Below, piece after piece: positions 33,336-41,647 of a stretch of DNA of 64,000 nt. The stretch lies in NCBI RefSeq assembly GCF_003269295.1, contig NZ_QLTT01000004.1:186001-250000 (forward strand), written 5' to 3'. The position numbers were made by a program, and so were the translations under genes. The DNA comes from Lentzea atacamensis. Lineage in GTDB: Bacteria; Actinomycetota; Actinomycetes; Mycobacteriales; Pseudonocardiaceae. The notes under the pieces are model-generated. The model had not been told where the DNA came from. It did not search any database and saw only the letters and a list, made by a program, of their open reading frames with translations. The first letter of the stretch is position 1. Each line of letters starts with the position of its first letter.

Positions 33336-34073
33336 CTACTTGGGCGGGCTGCCGACGATCGCGGTGGCGTCTTCGCTGGTCACGACCCTTGCGTTGAGGC
33401 CGGCGTCGGTGAACGCGGCCAGGGCGCCATGGGCTTGGCGGCTGCTCGTTTCGCTCATCAGGTGGCCGCCGGGCTTGAGCCAGTGCGCCGCCTGGGCCGC
33501 CACCCTGCGCAGGACGTCCAGGCCGTCCGGTCCGCCGTTGAGCGCGACTCGGGCCTCGAAGTCGCGGGCTTCGGGCGGCATGAAGCGGATGTCGTCGGTG
33601 GGCACGTACGGGACGTTCGCCACCACGACGTCGATGTGTCCTCTTATGTCTTGGGGCAGCGCGTCGAACAGGTCGCCCTCGAAGACGTTCGTGAGGTTCT
33701 TGCGTGCGCAGGCCACGGCCGCGGGGTCGATGTCGGCCGCGTAGACGGTCGCCTTCGGGAGCCTGTGTTGCAGGACCGCGCCGATCGCTCCCGATCCGCA
33801 ACACAGGTCGACGACCAGCTCGGGGTTCAGGTCGGTCGCCAGGTCGACCAGCAGTTCGGTGCGGTGGCGCGGTACGAACACGCCCTTGGTGATCGTGATT
33901 CGCCGGCCGCAGAACTCGGCCCAGCCCACGACGTGTTCGAGCGGTAATCCCTCGACTCGCTGGGTGACGAGTTGTTCGAGGTGTTCTGCGGAGGCGGCGG
34001 CTTCTTCGAGCAGGGCGGCTTCTTCTTCGGCGAACACGCAGCCCGCGGCCCTGAGTCGATCGACGGTGCTCAT
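33336..34073 (-). CDS. PrmC-related putative protein-(glutamine-N5) methyltransferase
   Basis: This 245-residue class I SAM methyltransferase has a helical N-terminal region, the SAM loop VVDLCCGSGAIG (about residues 86-97), AADIDPAAV (cofactor-binding Asp, about 113) and a VVANVPYVP motif (about 147). True PrmC/HemK has NPPY at that position; NVPY marks the related group whose target protein is unknown. The sequence around VEGLPLEHVVGWAEFCG is the PrmC-type QPxxYIxG counterpart. It probably methylates a glutamine in a protein. It stands alone, divergent from the TetR operon. Confidence 0.87.
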   Translation of the reverse strand: MSTVDRLRAAGCVFAEEEAALLEEAAASAEHLEQLVTQRVEGLPLEHVVGWAEFCGRRITITKGVFVPRHRTELLVDLATDLNPELVVDLCCGSGAIGAVLQHRLPKATVYAADIDPAAVACARKNLTNVFEGDLFDALPQDIRGHIDVVVANVPYVPTDDIRFMPPEARDFEARVALNGGPDGLDVLRRVAAQAAHWLKPGGHLMSETSSRQAHGALAAFTDAGLNARVVTSEDATAIVGSPPK

Positions 34074-34198
34074 CGTTGCTGGACGCTAGCAGTCACTCCG
34101 ACGGGTGAAGTTTGTCCTGATCTGCGCCTGAGTGCGTCTGTTGGGTGTCCCGAAACCATGGTCATCTTCCTCCCCGCAGAAGGAAGGGGGGCGGGCGG

Positions 34199-34226
34199 CG
34201 GCTGGGCTGGGCTGGGCTGGGGCTGG
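34199..34226 (+). repeat. Short GGGCT tandem repeat
   Basis: About four to five near-perfect copies of the pentamer GGGCT/GGCTG lie in the gap between the PrmC-like gene and the TetR operon. It is low-complexity sequence of unknown significance, possibly prone to slippage. The rest of this 230-base gap (34074-34303) holds the TetR promoter region. Confidence 0.7.
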
Positions 34227-34258
34227 GTTCGGCGAAGGGAGGTGAGGAGTGGCATTTA

Positions 34259-34273
34259 CAAGCAGGCTTGACT
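34259..34273 (+). promoter_or_regulatory. Candidate operator and -35 box of the TetR-led operon
   Basis: CAAGC-AG-GCTTG (34259-34270) is a perfect 5-2-5 inverted repeat overlapping a TTGACT -35-like hexamer (34268-34273), 31 bases before the TetR start codon. The -10 box is weak (AACACT at 34291). Repressor binding here would fit autoregulation by the TetR protein; this is inference from position. Confidence 0.45.
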
Positions 34274-34303
34274 GTTTGTTTGTGGCCCGGAACACTCGGG
34301 GGC

Positions 34304-34885
34304 GTGGAGACGAGGCAGCGTCAGGCCGACCGCACCCGCGAGACCAAGCGGAAGCTGATGGAGGCGACGGTCGAGTGCCTGGTGGAGCGCGGCTGGTCGG
34401 GCACGACGACGACCGAGGTGGCCGAGCGGGCCGGGGTGTCACGGGGTGCGCAGCTGCACCACTTCAGGACGCGCGGCGAACTGGTGGCGGCGGCCGTGGA
34501 ACACGTGGGCGCGGAGAGCGTCGAGGTGCTCAAGCGGCGAGCGGCGATCACGGACAAGAGCACGCACGCCGTGGTGGAGCTGATCGCGGACTTCCACGCC
34601 AGCGACCTGTTCACGGCGGCGCTGGAGTTGTGGGTGGCGGCGCGCACGGACCCGGAGCTGCGCGAGCAGGTGCTGGAACTGCAGGCGCGGCTGGGGCGGG
34701 AGGTGTACGGCCTGGCGCTGGAGCTGCTCGACGCCGACGAGACCAAGCCGGGCGTGAAGGACGCAGTGCAGGCGACGCTGGACCTCGTGCGCGGGCTGGC
34801 GCTGGCCAACCAGCTGGCCGATGACGGCAAGCGCCGCGCGCACGTCGTGCGCTACTGGGCGAGGATGCTGGAGGAACAGCTGTGA
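34304..34885 (+). CDS. TetR-family transcriptional regulator
   Basis: This 193-residue protein has an N-terminal TetR DNA-binding domain: RTRETKRKLMEATVECLVERGWSGTTTTEVAERAGVSRGAQLHHF (residues 10-54), with GVSRGAQLHHF as the recognition helix. The helical ligand domain fills the rest. It leads and is coupled (GTGA overlap) to a seven-gene operon for acyl-CoA catabolism, so it probably senses an acyl-CoA or terpenoid intermediate and represses its own operon. The GTG start follows a G-rich site (CGGGGGC). Confidence 0.92.
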   Translation: METRQRQADRTRETKRKLMEATVECLVERGWSGTTTTEVAERAGVSRGAQLHHFRTRGELVAAAVEHVGAESVEVLKRRAAITDKSTHAVVELIADFHASDLFTAALELWVAARTDPELREQVLELQARLGREVYGLALELLDADETKPGVKDAVQATLDLVRGLALANQLADDGKRRAHVVRYWARMLEEQL

Positions 34886-35616
34886 TCACGGAACTGCTGG
34901 CCGACCTGGACGCAGAGTCGCGCGAGCTCGACGATCTCGTCACCGGCGCGGAGGACTGGTCGCTGCCGACGCCCGCCGAGGGGTGGACGATCGGGCATCA
35001 GATCGGCCATCTCATGTGGACGGACAAGGCGGCGATCCTCGCCATCACCGATCCCGAGGCGTTTCAGGCGCAGCCGCTGACCGGGGACATCGTGGACCGG
35101 ACCGCGGCAGAGGCGGCGGCGCTGCCGAACCTGCTGGCGTTGTGGCGGGACAGCCGGGCGGCGTTGCGGGAGCACCTCGCGCGGGCCGAGGGGAAGATCG
35201 TGTGGTTCGGGCCGCCGATGAGTCCGGCGTCGATGGCCACCGCGCGGATCATGGAGACGTGGGCGCACGGGCAGGACGTCGCGGACGCGCTCGGGGTGGT
35301 GCGGGAGCCCACCGCGCGGATTCGGCACGTGTGTCACATCGGGGTGCGGACCATCGGGTTCGCGTTTCTGCTCAACGGGCTGGCTGTGCCTGACGTGGAG
35401 GTTCGGGTCGAGCTGACCGGGCCCGGTGGGGAGAGCTGGGTCTGGGGGCCGGAGGGGGCCGCGAACCGGGTTTCCGGGCCGGCGCTGGATTTCGCGTGGC
35501 TGGTCACGCAGCGGCGGAGTCGCAAGGAGCTGGCGATCGAAGCCGTGGGCGAGGTTGCCGAGCAGTGGGTGCCGATCGCGCAAGCCTTTGCGGGGCCGCC
35601 GGGAGGTGGGCGGTGA
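34882..35616 (+). CDS. TIGR03084-family DinB-like metal-binding protein
   Basis: This 244-residue protein has an N-terminal four-helix DinB/MDMPI-like domain: WSLPTPAEGWTIGHQIGHLMWTDKAA (near residues 26-51), with the histidines of a metal site, and METWAHGQDVADALG (about 122-136) supplying the third. A C-terminal beta-rich domain follows. TIGR03084 proteins recur in actinobacterial acyl-CoA operons of this kind; members of the superfamily include mycothiol-dependent enzymes, so a thiol-dependent reaction is possible but unproven. Overlaps by four bases both the TetR gene and the AtuA gene. Confidence 0.86.
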   Translation: MITELLADLDAESRELDDLVTGAEDWSLPTPAEGWTIGHQIGHLMWTDKAAILAITDPEAFQAQPLTGDIVDRTAAEAAALPNLLALWRDSRAALREHLARAEGKIVWFGPPMSPASMATARIMETWAHGQDVADALGVVREPTARIRHVCHIGVRTIGFAFLLNGLAVPDVEVRVELTGPGGESWVWGPEGAANRVSGPALDFAWLVTQRRSRKELAIEAVGEVAEQWVPIAQAFAGPPGGGR

Positions 35617-36818
35617 TCAGGATCGGCAACGCGTCCGGGTTCTACGGGGATCGGCTGTCCGCCATGCGCGAGCAGCTCGAAGGCGGCGAGCTCGACGTGC
35701 TGACCGGGGACTACCTCGCCGAGCTGACCATGCTGATCCTCGGCCGGGACCGGATGAAGGACTCGTCGCTGGGCTACGCGAAGACGTTCCTGCGGCAGAT
35801 GGAGGACTGTCTCGGGCTGGCGCTCGACAAGGGTGTCAAGATCGTGACGAACGCGGGCGGGCTCAACCCCGAGGGGCTGGCGCGAAAGCTGGACGCCAAG
35901 GTCGGGTACGTCACCGGCGACGATCTCAGGGTGCGGTTCCCGGACGCCCTGACCGCCAACGCCTATCTGGGGGCGTGGGAGATCGCGGAGTGCCTGAACC
36001 AGGGGGCGCAGGTCGTGGTCACCGGGCGGGTCACGGACGCGAGCCTGGTGGTCGGGCCCGCCGCGGCGCACTTCGGGTGGGCGCGGGACGACTGGGATCG
36101 GCTGGCCGGGGCCACGGTCGCGGGGCACGTGCTGGAGTGCGGGACGCAGGCCACCGGCGGGAACTTCTCGTTCTTCACCGAGATCGACGCGACCCGGCCC
36201 GGGTTTCCGATCGCGGAGATCGACGAGGACGGGTCGTGTCTCATCACCAAGCACGACGGGACGGGCGGGGCGGTGACCACCGACACCGTCACGGCTCAGC
36301 TGTTGTACGAGATCGGGGCGCCGGAGTATCTGGGGCCGGACGTCACCACGCACTTCGACACCATCGAGCTCGCCCAGGAAGAGCGCGGTGTCAGGATCAG
36401 CGGAACCAGAGGCAGTCCGCCGCCGGACACGCTCAAGGTGTGCCTCAACACGTTGGGCGGGTTCAGGAACTCCACGACGTTCGTCCTCACCGGACTCGAC
36501 GTCGAGGCCAAGGCCGAGCTCGTCAAGCGGCAGCTGCGCGACGCCGTCGGTGACGACGGGCTGACGTGGACGCTGGCGCGGACCGACCACGCGGACGCGG
36601 ACACCGAGGAGCGGGCCAGCGCGTTGCTGCACGCCACGATCAAGACCGCCGATCCCAAGCGGGCCAAGGGGTTCAGCCGGGCGGCGATCGAGCTGGCGCT
36701 CGCCAGCTATCCCGGGTTCCACGTCACGGCGCCACCGGGTGACGGGGTGCCGTTCGGGGTGTACAAGGCGGCGTACGTGAAGCGTGACGAGGTCAGCGCC
36801 AAGGCGGTGTTGCTGTGA
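35613..36818 (+). CDS. AtuA-family (DUF1446) acyclic terpene utilization protein, main domain
   Basis: This 401-residue protein has the AtuA/DUF1446 core: IRIGNASGFYGDR at the start, GDYLAELTMLILGRDRMKD, VTNAGGLNPEGLARKL, TGRVTDASLVVGPAAAHFGW and GHVLECGTQATGGNFSFF. In Pseudomonas the atu cluster breaks down citronellol and geraniol; the biochemical role of AtuA is not established. Here the C-terminal ferredoxin-like part is a separate gene just downstream, so the usual roughly 560-residue protein is split in two. Overlaps of four bases on both sides show strict co-translation. Confidence 0.88.
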   Translation: MIRIGNASGFYGDRLSAMREQLEGGELDVLTGDYLAELTMLILGRDRMKDSSLGYAKTFLRQMEDCLGLALDKGVKIVTNAGGLNPEGLARKLDAKVGYVTGDDLRVRFPDALTANAYLGAWEIAECLNQGAQVVVTGRVTDASLVVGPAAAHFGWARDDWDRLAGATVAGHVLECGTQATGGNFSFFTEIDATRPGFPIAEIDEDGSCLITKHDGTGGAVTTDTVTAQLLYEIGAPEYLGPDVTTHFDTIELAQEERGVRISGTRGSPPPDTLKVCLNTLGGFRNSTTFVLTGLDVEAKAELVKRQLRDAVGDDGLTWTLARTDHADADTEERASALLHATIKTADPKRAKGFSRAAIELALASYPGFHVTAPPGDGVPFGVYKAAYVKRDEVSAKAVLL

Positions 36819-37135
36819 AGAGGCCGCTGGGAGTGATCGCCGGGGCGCGCAGCGGCGACAAGGGCGGGGACGCGAACCTCGGGATCTGGACGCGCACGCC
36901 GGAGGCCTACGAGTGGCTCAAAGGGTTTCTCACCACCGAGAAGCTCAAGGAGCTGCTGCCGGAGGCGAACGAGGTCAGCCGGTACGAGCTGCCCAACCTG
37001 AAGGCGCTCAACTTCGTGCTGCACGGGCTGCTCGGCGAGGGCGTGGCCAGCAGCACGCGGTTCGACCCGCAGGCGAAGGCGCTGGGCGAGTGGTTGCGCA
37101 GCAGGGAAGCCGAGATCCCGGAGGAGCTCCTGTGA
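36815..37135 (+). CDS. AtuA-related ferredoxin-fold domain protein
   Basis: This 106-residue protein matches the C-terminal part of long AtuA proteins: VIAGARSGDKGGDANLGIW at the start, YELPNLKALNFVLHGLLGEGVASSTRFDPQAKALGEWL later (residues 57-95). It is encoded separately but overlaps the main AtuA gene by four bases, so the two probably assemble into one complex. The same split exists in other bacteria, so it is not damage. The start is GTG 36815. Confidence 0.87.
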   Translation: MKRPLGVIAGARSGDKGGDANLGIWTRTPEAYEWLKGFLTTEKLKELLPEANEVSRYELPNLKALNFVLHGLLGEGVASSTRFDPQAKALGEWLRSREAEIPEELL

Positions 37136-38244
37136 TCACGAAGGATCTGTACGAGCGGAAGGAACTGCGGCAGCTCGTCCGCGACTTCACGCGCAGGGAG
37201 ATCGCGCCGCACCTCGGCCAGTGGGAACGGGACGGCGAGATCCCGCGCGAGCTGCACAAGAAGGCGGCCGAGCTCGACCTGCTGGGCATCGGGTTCGAGC
37301 ACGGCGACCTGATCGACAGCGTGGTGCTCACCGAGGAGATCATCCAGAACGGAGGCTCGTCCGGGGTGATGGCGGCGCTGTTCACGCTCGGCATCGCGAT
37401 CCCGCACATCTGGCAGAGCGGCAACGAGGACCTCAGGGAAAGGTTCGCGAAGCCCGCCATCAGGGGCGAGAAGATCGGCAGCCTCGCGGTCACCGAGCCC
37501 GGTGCGGGATCCGACGTCGCGAGCATCCGGACGAAAGCCGTGCGAGAAGGCGACGTCTACGTCGTCAACGGCGAGAAGACGTTCATCACCTCGGGGTGCC
37601 GGGCCGACTTCGTCACCACCGCCGTGCGGACCGGGGAGCCGGGGTACAAGGGCATCTCGCTGCTCGTGATCGAGGACGGCTTCACGCGCCGCAAGCTCGA
37701 CAAGATGGGCTGGCACTGCAGCGACACCGCGGAACTGCACTTCGACGACGTCAGAGTGCCCGTGAAGAACCTGGTGGGCGAGGAGAACCAGGGATTCGCG
37801 CAGATCATGCGGCAGTTCCAGGTCGAGCGCGTGACCATGGCCGTCGAGGCGTACGCGACGGCGCAACGGGCGCTGGACCTCACGGTGGAGTGGGTCCGCA
37901 ACCGCGAGACGTTCGGCAAGCCGCTCATCAAGAACCAGGTGGTGAGCCACAAGCTCGCCGGGATGGCGCAGAAGATCGACCTGACCCGGACCTACGTCAG
38001 GGAGGTCGCGGCACGCGTCAACCGCGGCGAGGACTGCGTCACCGAGGTCTGCTTCGCCAAGAACGCGGCCGTCGAGGCCTGCGGTGAAGTGGTGGACACG
38101 GCGGTGCAGCTGCACGGCGGCACGGGATACATGCGGGAGTCCGAAGTGGAGCGTCATTACCGGGATGCCCGCATCCTCGGTATCGGGGGCGGTGCGAGTG
38201 AAGTGATGACCGAGCTCGCGGCACGACGATTGGGGTTCGCCTGA
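37132..38244 (+). CDS. Acyl-CoA dehydrogenase (AtuD-like)
   Basis: This 370-residue FAD enzyme introduces a 2,3-double bond into an acyl-CoA. It has SLAVTEPGAGSDVASIRTKA (residues 116-135, FAD/substrate motif), GEKTFITSG, the RETFGKPLIKNQ segment, and LHGGTGYMRESEVERHYRDARILGIGGGASEVM near the end (residues 322-354). The IGGGASE variant of the catalytic-base loop, rather than IYEGTNE, is typical of citronellyl-CoA and branched-chain type dehydrogenases. Overlaps neighbours by one to four bases on both sides. Confidence 0.92.
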   Translation: MITKDLYERKELRQLVRDFTRREIAPHLGQWERDGEIPRELHKKAAELDLLGIGFEHGDLIDSVVLTEEIIQNGGSSGVMAALFTLGIAIPHIWQSGNEDLRERFAKPAIRGEKIGSLAVTEPGAGSDVASIRTKAVREGDVYVVNGEKTFITSGCRADFVTTAVRTGEPGYKGISLLVIEDGFTRRKLDKMGWHCSDTAELHFDDVRVPVKNLVGEENQGFAQIMRQFQVERVTMAVEAYATAQRALDLTVEWVRNRETFGKPLIKNQVVSHKLAGMAQKIDLTRTYVREVAARVNRGEDCVTEVCFAKNAAVEACGEVVDTAVQLHGGTGYMRESEVERHYRDARILGIGGGASEVMTELAARRLGFA

Positions 38245-39794
38245 TGAGCAACAGGGAGGCGTTGCTCGCGAAGATCGCGGAGCTGGACGCCGAGCACGCC
38301 AAAGCACTCGCGGGCGGTGGGCCCAAGTACGTCGAGCGGCACCACGGGCGAGGCAAGCTCCTCGCCCGTGAACGGGTCGAGCTGCTCGTCGACGAGGACA
38401 GCCCGTTCCTGGAGCTGTCGCCGCTCGCCGCCTGGGGCACGGACTTCCCTGTGGGCGCCAGCGTGGTCACCGGTATCGGGCGGATCGAAGGTGTCGAGTG
38501 CGTGATCGTCGCGAACGACCCGACGGTCCGCGGTGGCGCCAGCAACCCGTACACGCTCCGCAAAAGCCTCAGGGCCAACGACATCGCGCTGCAGAACCGG
38601 TTGCCGCTGGTCAGCCTCGTCGAGTCGGGCGGAGCGGATCTGCCGACGCAGAGCGAGATCTTCATCCCCGGCGGACGGGCGTTCCGTGACCTCACCAGGC
38701 TGAGCGCGGCCGGCATCCCGACGATCACGGCGGTGTTCGGCAACGCCACGGCCGGCGGCGCGTACGTACCGGGCATGTCGGACTACGTGATCATGGTCAA
38801 GGACCGGTCGAAGGTGTTCCTCGGCGGCCCGCCGCTCGTCAAGATGGCGACCGGTGAGGACGCCGACGACGAGAGCCTGGGCGGCGCGACGATGCACGGC
38901 ACCACGTCCGGCCTCGCGGACTTCGTCGCGGAGGACGAGACCGACGCGATCCGGCTGGCCCGCAGGGTCGTCGCGCGGCTCGACTGGCGCAAGCAGGGTC
39001 CGGAGCCGTACGCGGTCGAAGAGCCGCTCCACGACGCCGAAAGCATCCTCGACATCGTGTCAGAGGACCAGCGGGTGCCGTTCGACCCCAGGGACGTCAT
39101 CGCGCGGCTCGTCGACGGGTCGAAGTTCGACGAGTTCAAACCGTTGTACGGCAACAGCCTCGTCACCGGCTGGGCCAGGATCCACGGCTACCCGGTCGGC
39201 ATCCTCGCCAACGCGCGCGGCGTCCTGTTCAGCGAGGAGTCGCAGAAGGCCACGCAGTTCATCCAGCTCGCCAACCAGAGCGACACACCGCTCGTCTTCC
39301 TGCAGAACACCACCGGCTACATGGTCGGCGCCCAGTACGAGCAGGGCGGCATCGTCAAGCACGGCTCGATGATGATCAACGCGGTGTCCAACAGCAAGGT
39401 CCCGCACCTGACGATCACGATGGGCGCGAGCTACGGCGCGGGCAACTACGGCATGTGCGGCAGGGCGTACGACCCGCGGTTCCTGTTCACCTGGCCCAAC
39501 GCCAAGTCGGCCGTGATGGGGCCCGCGCAGCTCGCCGGTGTGCTGTCGATCGTCGGACGGCAGGCCGCCGCGGCGAAGGGTCAGGAGTACAACGAGGAAC
39601 ACGACGCGGCCATGCGCAAGATGGTCGAGGCGCAGATCGAGGAGCAGTCGCTGGCGCCGTTCCTGTCCGGAAAGCTCTACGACGACGGCGTGATCGACCC
39701 GCGCGACACCAGGACCGTGCTCGCGATCTGCCTCTCCGCTGTCCACAGCGGACCGATCAAGGGCGCCGACGGCTTCGGCGTCTTCCGGATGTGA
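38244..39794 (+). CDS. Acyl-CoA carboxylase carboxyltransferase (beta) subunit
   Basis: This 516-residue protein has both crotonase-like halves of a biotin-dependent carboxyltransferase. The N-half has RLPLVSLVESGGADLPTQ and GNATAGGAYVPGMSDY; the C-half has GGIVKHGSMMINAVSNSKVP and MGASYGAGNYGMCGRAYDPRFLF (residues 393-415). It transfers CO2 from biotin to an acyl-CoA. Its closest families are methylcrotonyl-CoA and geranyl-CoA carboxylases. With the alpha subunit gene six bases downstream it forms a complete enzyme. The substrate cannot be fixed from sequence alone. Confidence 0.93.
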   Translation: MSNREALLAKIAELDAEHAKALAGGGPKYVERHHGRGKLLARERVELLVDEDSPFLELSPLAAWGTDFPVGASVVTGIGRIEGVECVIVANDPTVRGGASNPYTLRKSLRANDIALQNRLPLVSLVESGGADLPTQSEIFIPGGRAFRDLTRLSAAGIPTITAVFGNATAGGAYVPGMSDYVIMVKDRSKVFLGGPPLVKMATGEDADDESLGGATMHGTTSGLADFVAEDETDAIRLARRVVARLDWRKQGPEPYAVEEPLHDAESILDIVSEDQRVPFDPRDVIARLVDGSKFDEFKPLYGNSLVTGWARIHGYPVGILANARGVLFSEESQKATQFIQLANQSDTPLVFLQNTTGYMVGAQYEQGGIVKHGSMMINAVSNSKVPHLTITMGASYGAGNYGMCGRAYDPRFLFTWPNAKSAVMGPAQLAGVLSIVGRQAAAAKGQEYNEEHDAAMRKMVEAQIEEQSLAPFLSGKLYDDGVIDPRDTRTVLAICLSAVHSGPIKGADGFGVFRM

Positions 39795-39799
39795 GACCA

Positions 39800-41647
39800 G
39801 TGATCAAGACTCTCCTGATCGCCAACCGCGGCGAGATCGCCCGCCGGATCATCCGCACCTGCCAGGCAGGCGGAATCCGCACGGTCGCGGTCTTCTCCGA
39901 CCCGGACACCGACGCACCGCACGTCCGGGAAGCCGACTTCGCCGTCAACCTGCCCGGCGCGTCCCCGACCGACACCTACCTCCGCGCCGACCTGATCGTC
40001 GAGGCGGCGCTCAAGGCGGGAGCGGACGCCGTCCACCCCGGCTACGGCTTTCTCAGCGAGAACGCCGGCTTCGCCAGGAAGGTCCAGGAGGCGGGCCTGA
40101 CCTGGGTCGGCCCGGAACCGGACGCCATCGAGGCCATGGGCTCCAAGGTCGCCGCGAAGAAGCGCATGGCGGCCGCCGGTGTGCCCACGCTGCCCGAGCT
40201 CGACCCGGAGACGGTCACCGAGTTCCCGGTGCTGATCAAGGCATCGGCGGGCGGCGGCGGTCGCGGCATGCGGATCGTTCGCGAGAAAGCCGAGTTCGCG
40301 GACGCTCTCGCCAGCGCGCGACGTGAGGCCGAGTCGGCGTTCGGCGACCCGACGGTGTTCTGCGAGCCGTTGCTGGAGCACGCACGGCACGTCGAGGTGC
40401 AGATCCTCGCGGACACGCACGGCACGGTGTGGGCGCTCGGCGAACGCGAGTGCTCGATCCAGCGCCGGCACCAGAAGATCGTCGAGGAGTCGCCCAGCCC
40501 GGCGGTCACCGACGACATCCGCAAGCGCTTGTTCGCGGCGGCGACGGCCGCGGCCGAGTCGATCGGGTACGTCGGCGCGGGCACCGTGGAGTTCATGCTG
40601 AAGGGCGAGGACTTCCACTTCCTGGAGGTCAACACTCGCCTGCAGGTCGAGCACCCGGTCACCGAACTGGTCCACGGCGTGGATCTCGTCGAATGGCAGC
40701 TGCGGATCGCCGAAGGCGCAAAGCTGCCAACGCAAACGCCGGAACCGAACGGGCACGCCATCGAGGTCCGCCTCTACGCCGAGGACCCCGACCGCGACTG
40801 GCGCCCGGCGAGCGGCACCCTGCACCGGTTCCACGTGCCGGGGGACATCAGGCTCGACAGCGGTGTCGAGGACGGGGCGGAGATCTCGGTCCACTACGAC
40901 CCCATGCTGGCCAAGGTGATCGCGCACGCACCGACGCGCGCGGCCGCCATCCGCAAGCTCGCGACCGCGCTGGAGAGTGCCCGGATCCACGGCCTGGTCA
41001 CGAACCGCCGCCTGCTCGTGGACATCCTCAGGCACGACGCCTTCCTCAACGGCGACACGCACACCGGGTTCCTGGCGGAGCACGAGTTCGCCCGGACCGT
41101 CGACCCGCAACCGTTTGCGCTCGCCGCGGCGCTGGCCAACGCCGCCACCCGCAGGGTCGGGCACCTGCCGCTCGGCTGGCGCAACGTCCGCTCGCAGCGG
41201 CCGAAGGCGAAGTTCCTGGTCGGGGAAACCGAGATCGAGGTCGAGTACGACCCGAAGCAGGCCACCCCCGACGTGGTCGCTCTGGATTTGGACGGAGTGC
41301 GCACGCCGTTCCACGTCGCCCGGTACGGCGATCTCGTCGAGGTCGACTCACCGCGCGGCTCCGTCAGCCTCAGGATCGTGCCGCGCTTCCCCGAACCGGA
41401 GACCGGGCTCGCACCGGGCGCGACCGTCGCCCCGATGCCCGGCACGGTCGTCCGGGTCGGCGTCCAGCAGGGTGACCAGGTCGAGGCCGGTGCCGAGCTC
41501 CTGGTCCTGGAAGCCATGAAGATGGAACACCGCGTGCTCGCGACCAGCGCGGGCACCGTCACCGAACTCCTCGTCGAGAAGGCCCAGCAGGTCAACGCCG
41601 GCGACGTCCTGGCCGTAGTAGCCGAAAAGAGTGGAGACGAGCAATGA
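39800..41647 (+). CDS. Acyl-CoA carboxylase biotin carboxylase/BCCP (alpha) subunit
   Basis: This 615-residue protein has an N-terminal biotin carboxylase domain (IKTLLIANRGEIARRII), ATP-grasp with KASAGGGGRGMRIV (about residues 150-163) and EVNTRLQVEHPVTE (about 275-288), and a C-terminal biotinyl domain with EAMKMEH (Lys about residue 573). It carboxylates its own biotin and feeds the beta subunit. Length and architecture match MccA/AtuF/LiuD-type alpha subunits. GTG 39800 or 39791 may start; the latter overlaps the beta stop (GTGA), the pattern used in the rest of this operon. Confidence 0.94.
   Translation: MIKTLLIANRGEIARRIIRTCQAGGIRTVAVFSDPDTDAPHVREADFAVNLPGASPTDTYLRADLIVEAALKAGADAVHPGYGFLSENAGFARKVQEAGLTWVGPEPDAIEAMGSKVAAKKRMAAAGVPTLPELDPETVTEFPVLIKASAGGGGRGMRIVREKAEFADALASARREAESAFGDPTVFCEPLLEHARHVEVQILADTHGTVWALGERECSIQRRHQKIVEESPSPAVTDDIRKRLFAAATAAAESIGYVGAGTVEFMLKGEDFHFLEVNTRLQVEHPVTELVHGVDLVEWQLRIAEGAKLPTQTPEPNGHAIEVRLYAEDPDRDWRPASGTLHRFHVPGDIRLDSGVEDGAEISVHYDPMLAKVIAHAPTRAAAIRKLATALESARIHGLVTNRRLLVDILRHDAFLNGDTHTGFLAEHEFARTVDPQPFALAAALANAATRRVGHLPLGWRNVRSQRPKAKFLVGETEIEVEYDPKQATPDVVALDLDGVRTPFHVARYGDLVEVDSPRGSVSLRIVPRFPEPETGLAPGATVAPMPGTVVRVGVQQGDQVEAGAELLVLEAMKMEHRVLATSAGTVTELLVEKAQQVNAGDVLAVVAEKSGDEQ

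Noticed and set aside
34199..34226. GGGCT repeats as a regulatory array or CRISPR-like element
   Set aside because: Only a few pentamers without spacers; low-complexity slippage sequence is enough to explain it.
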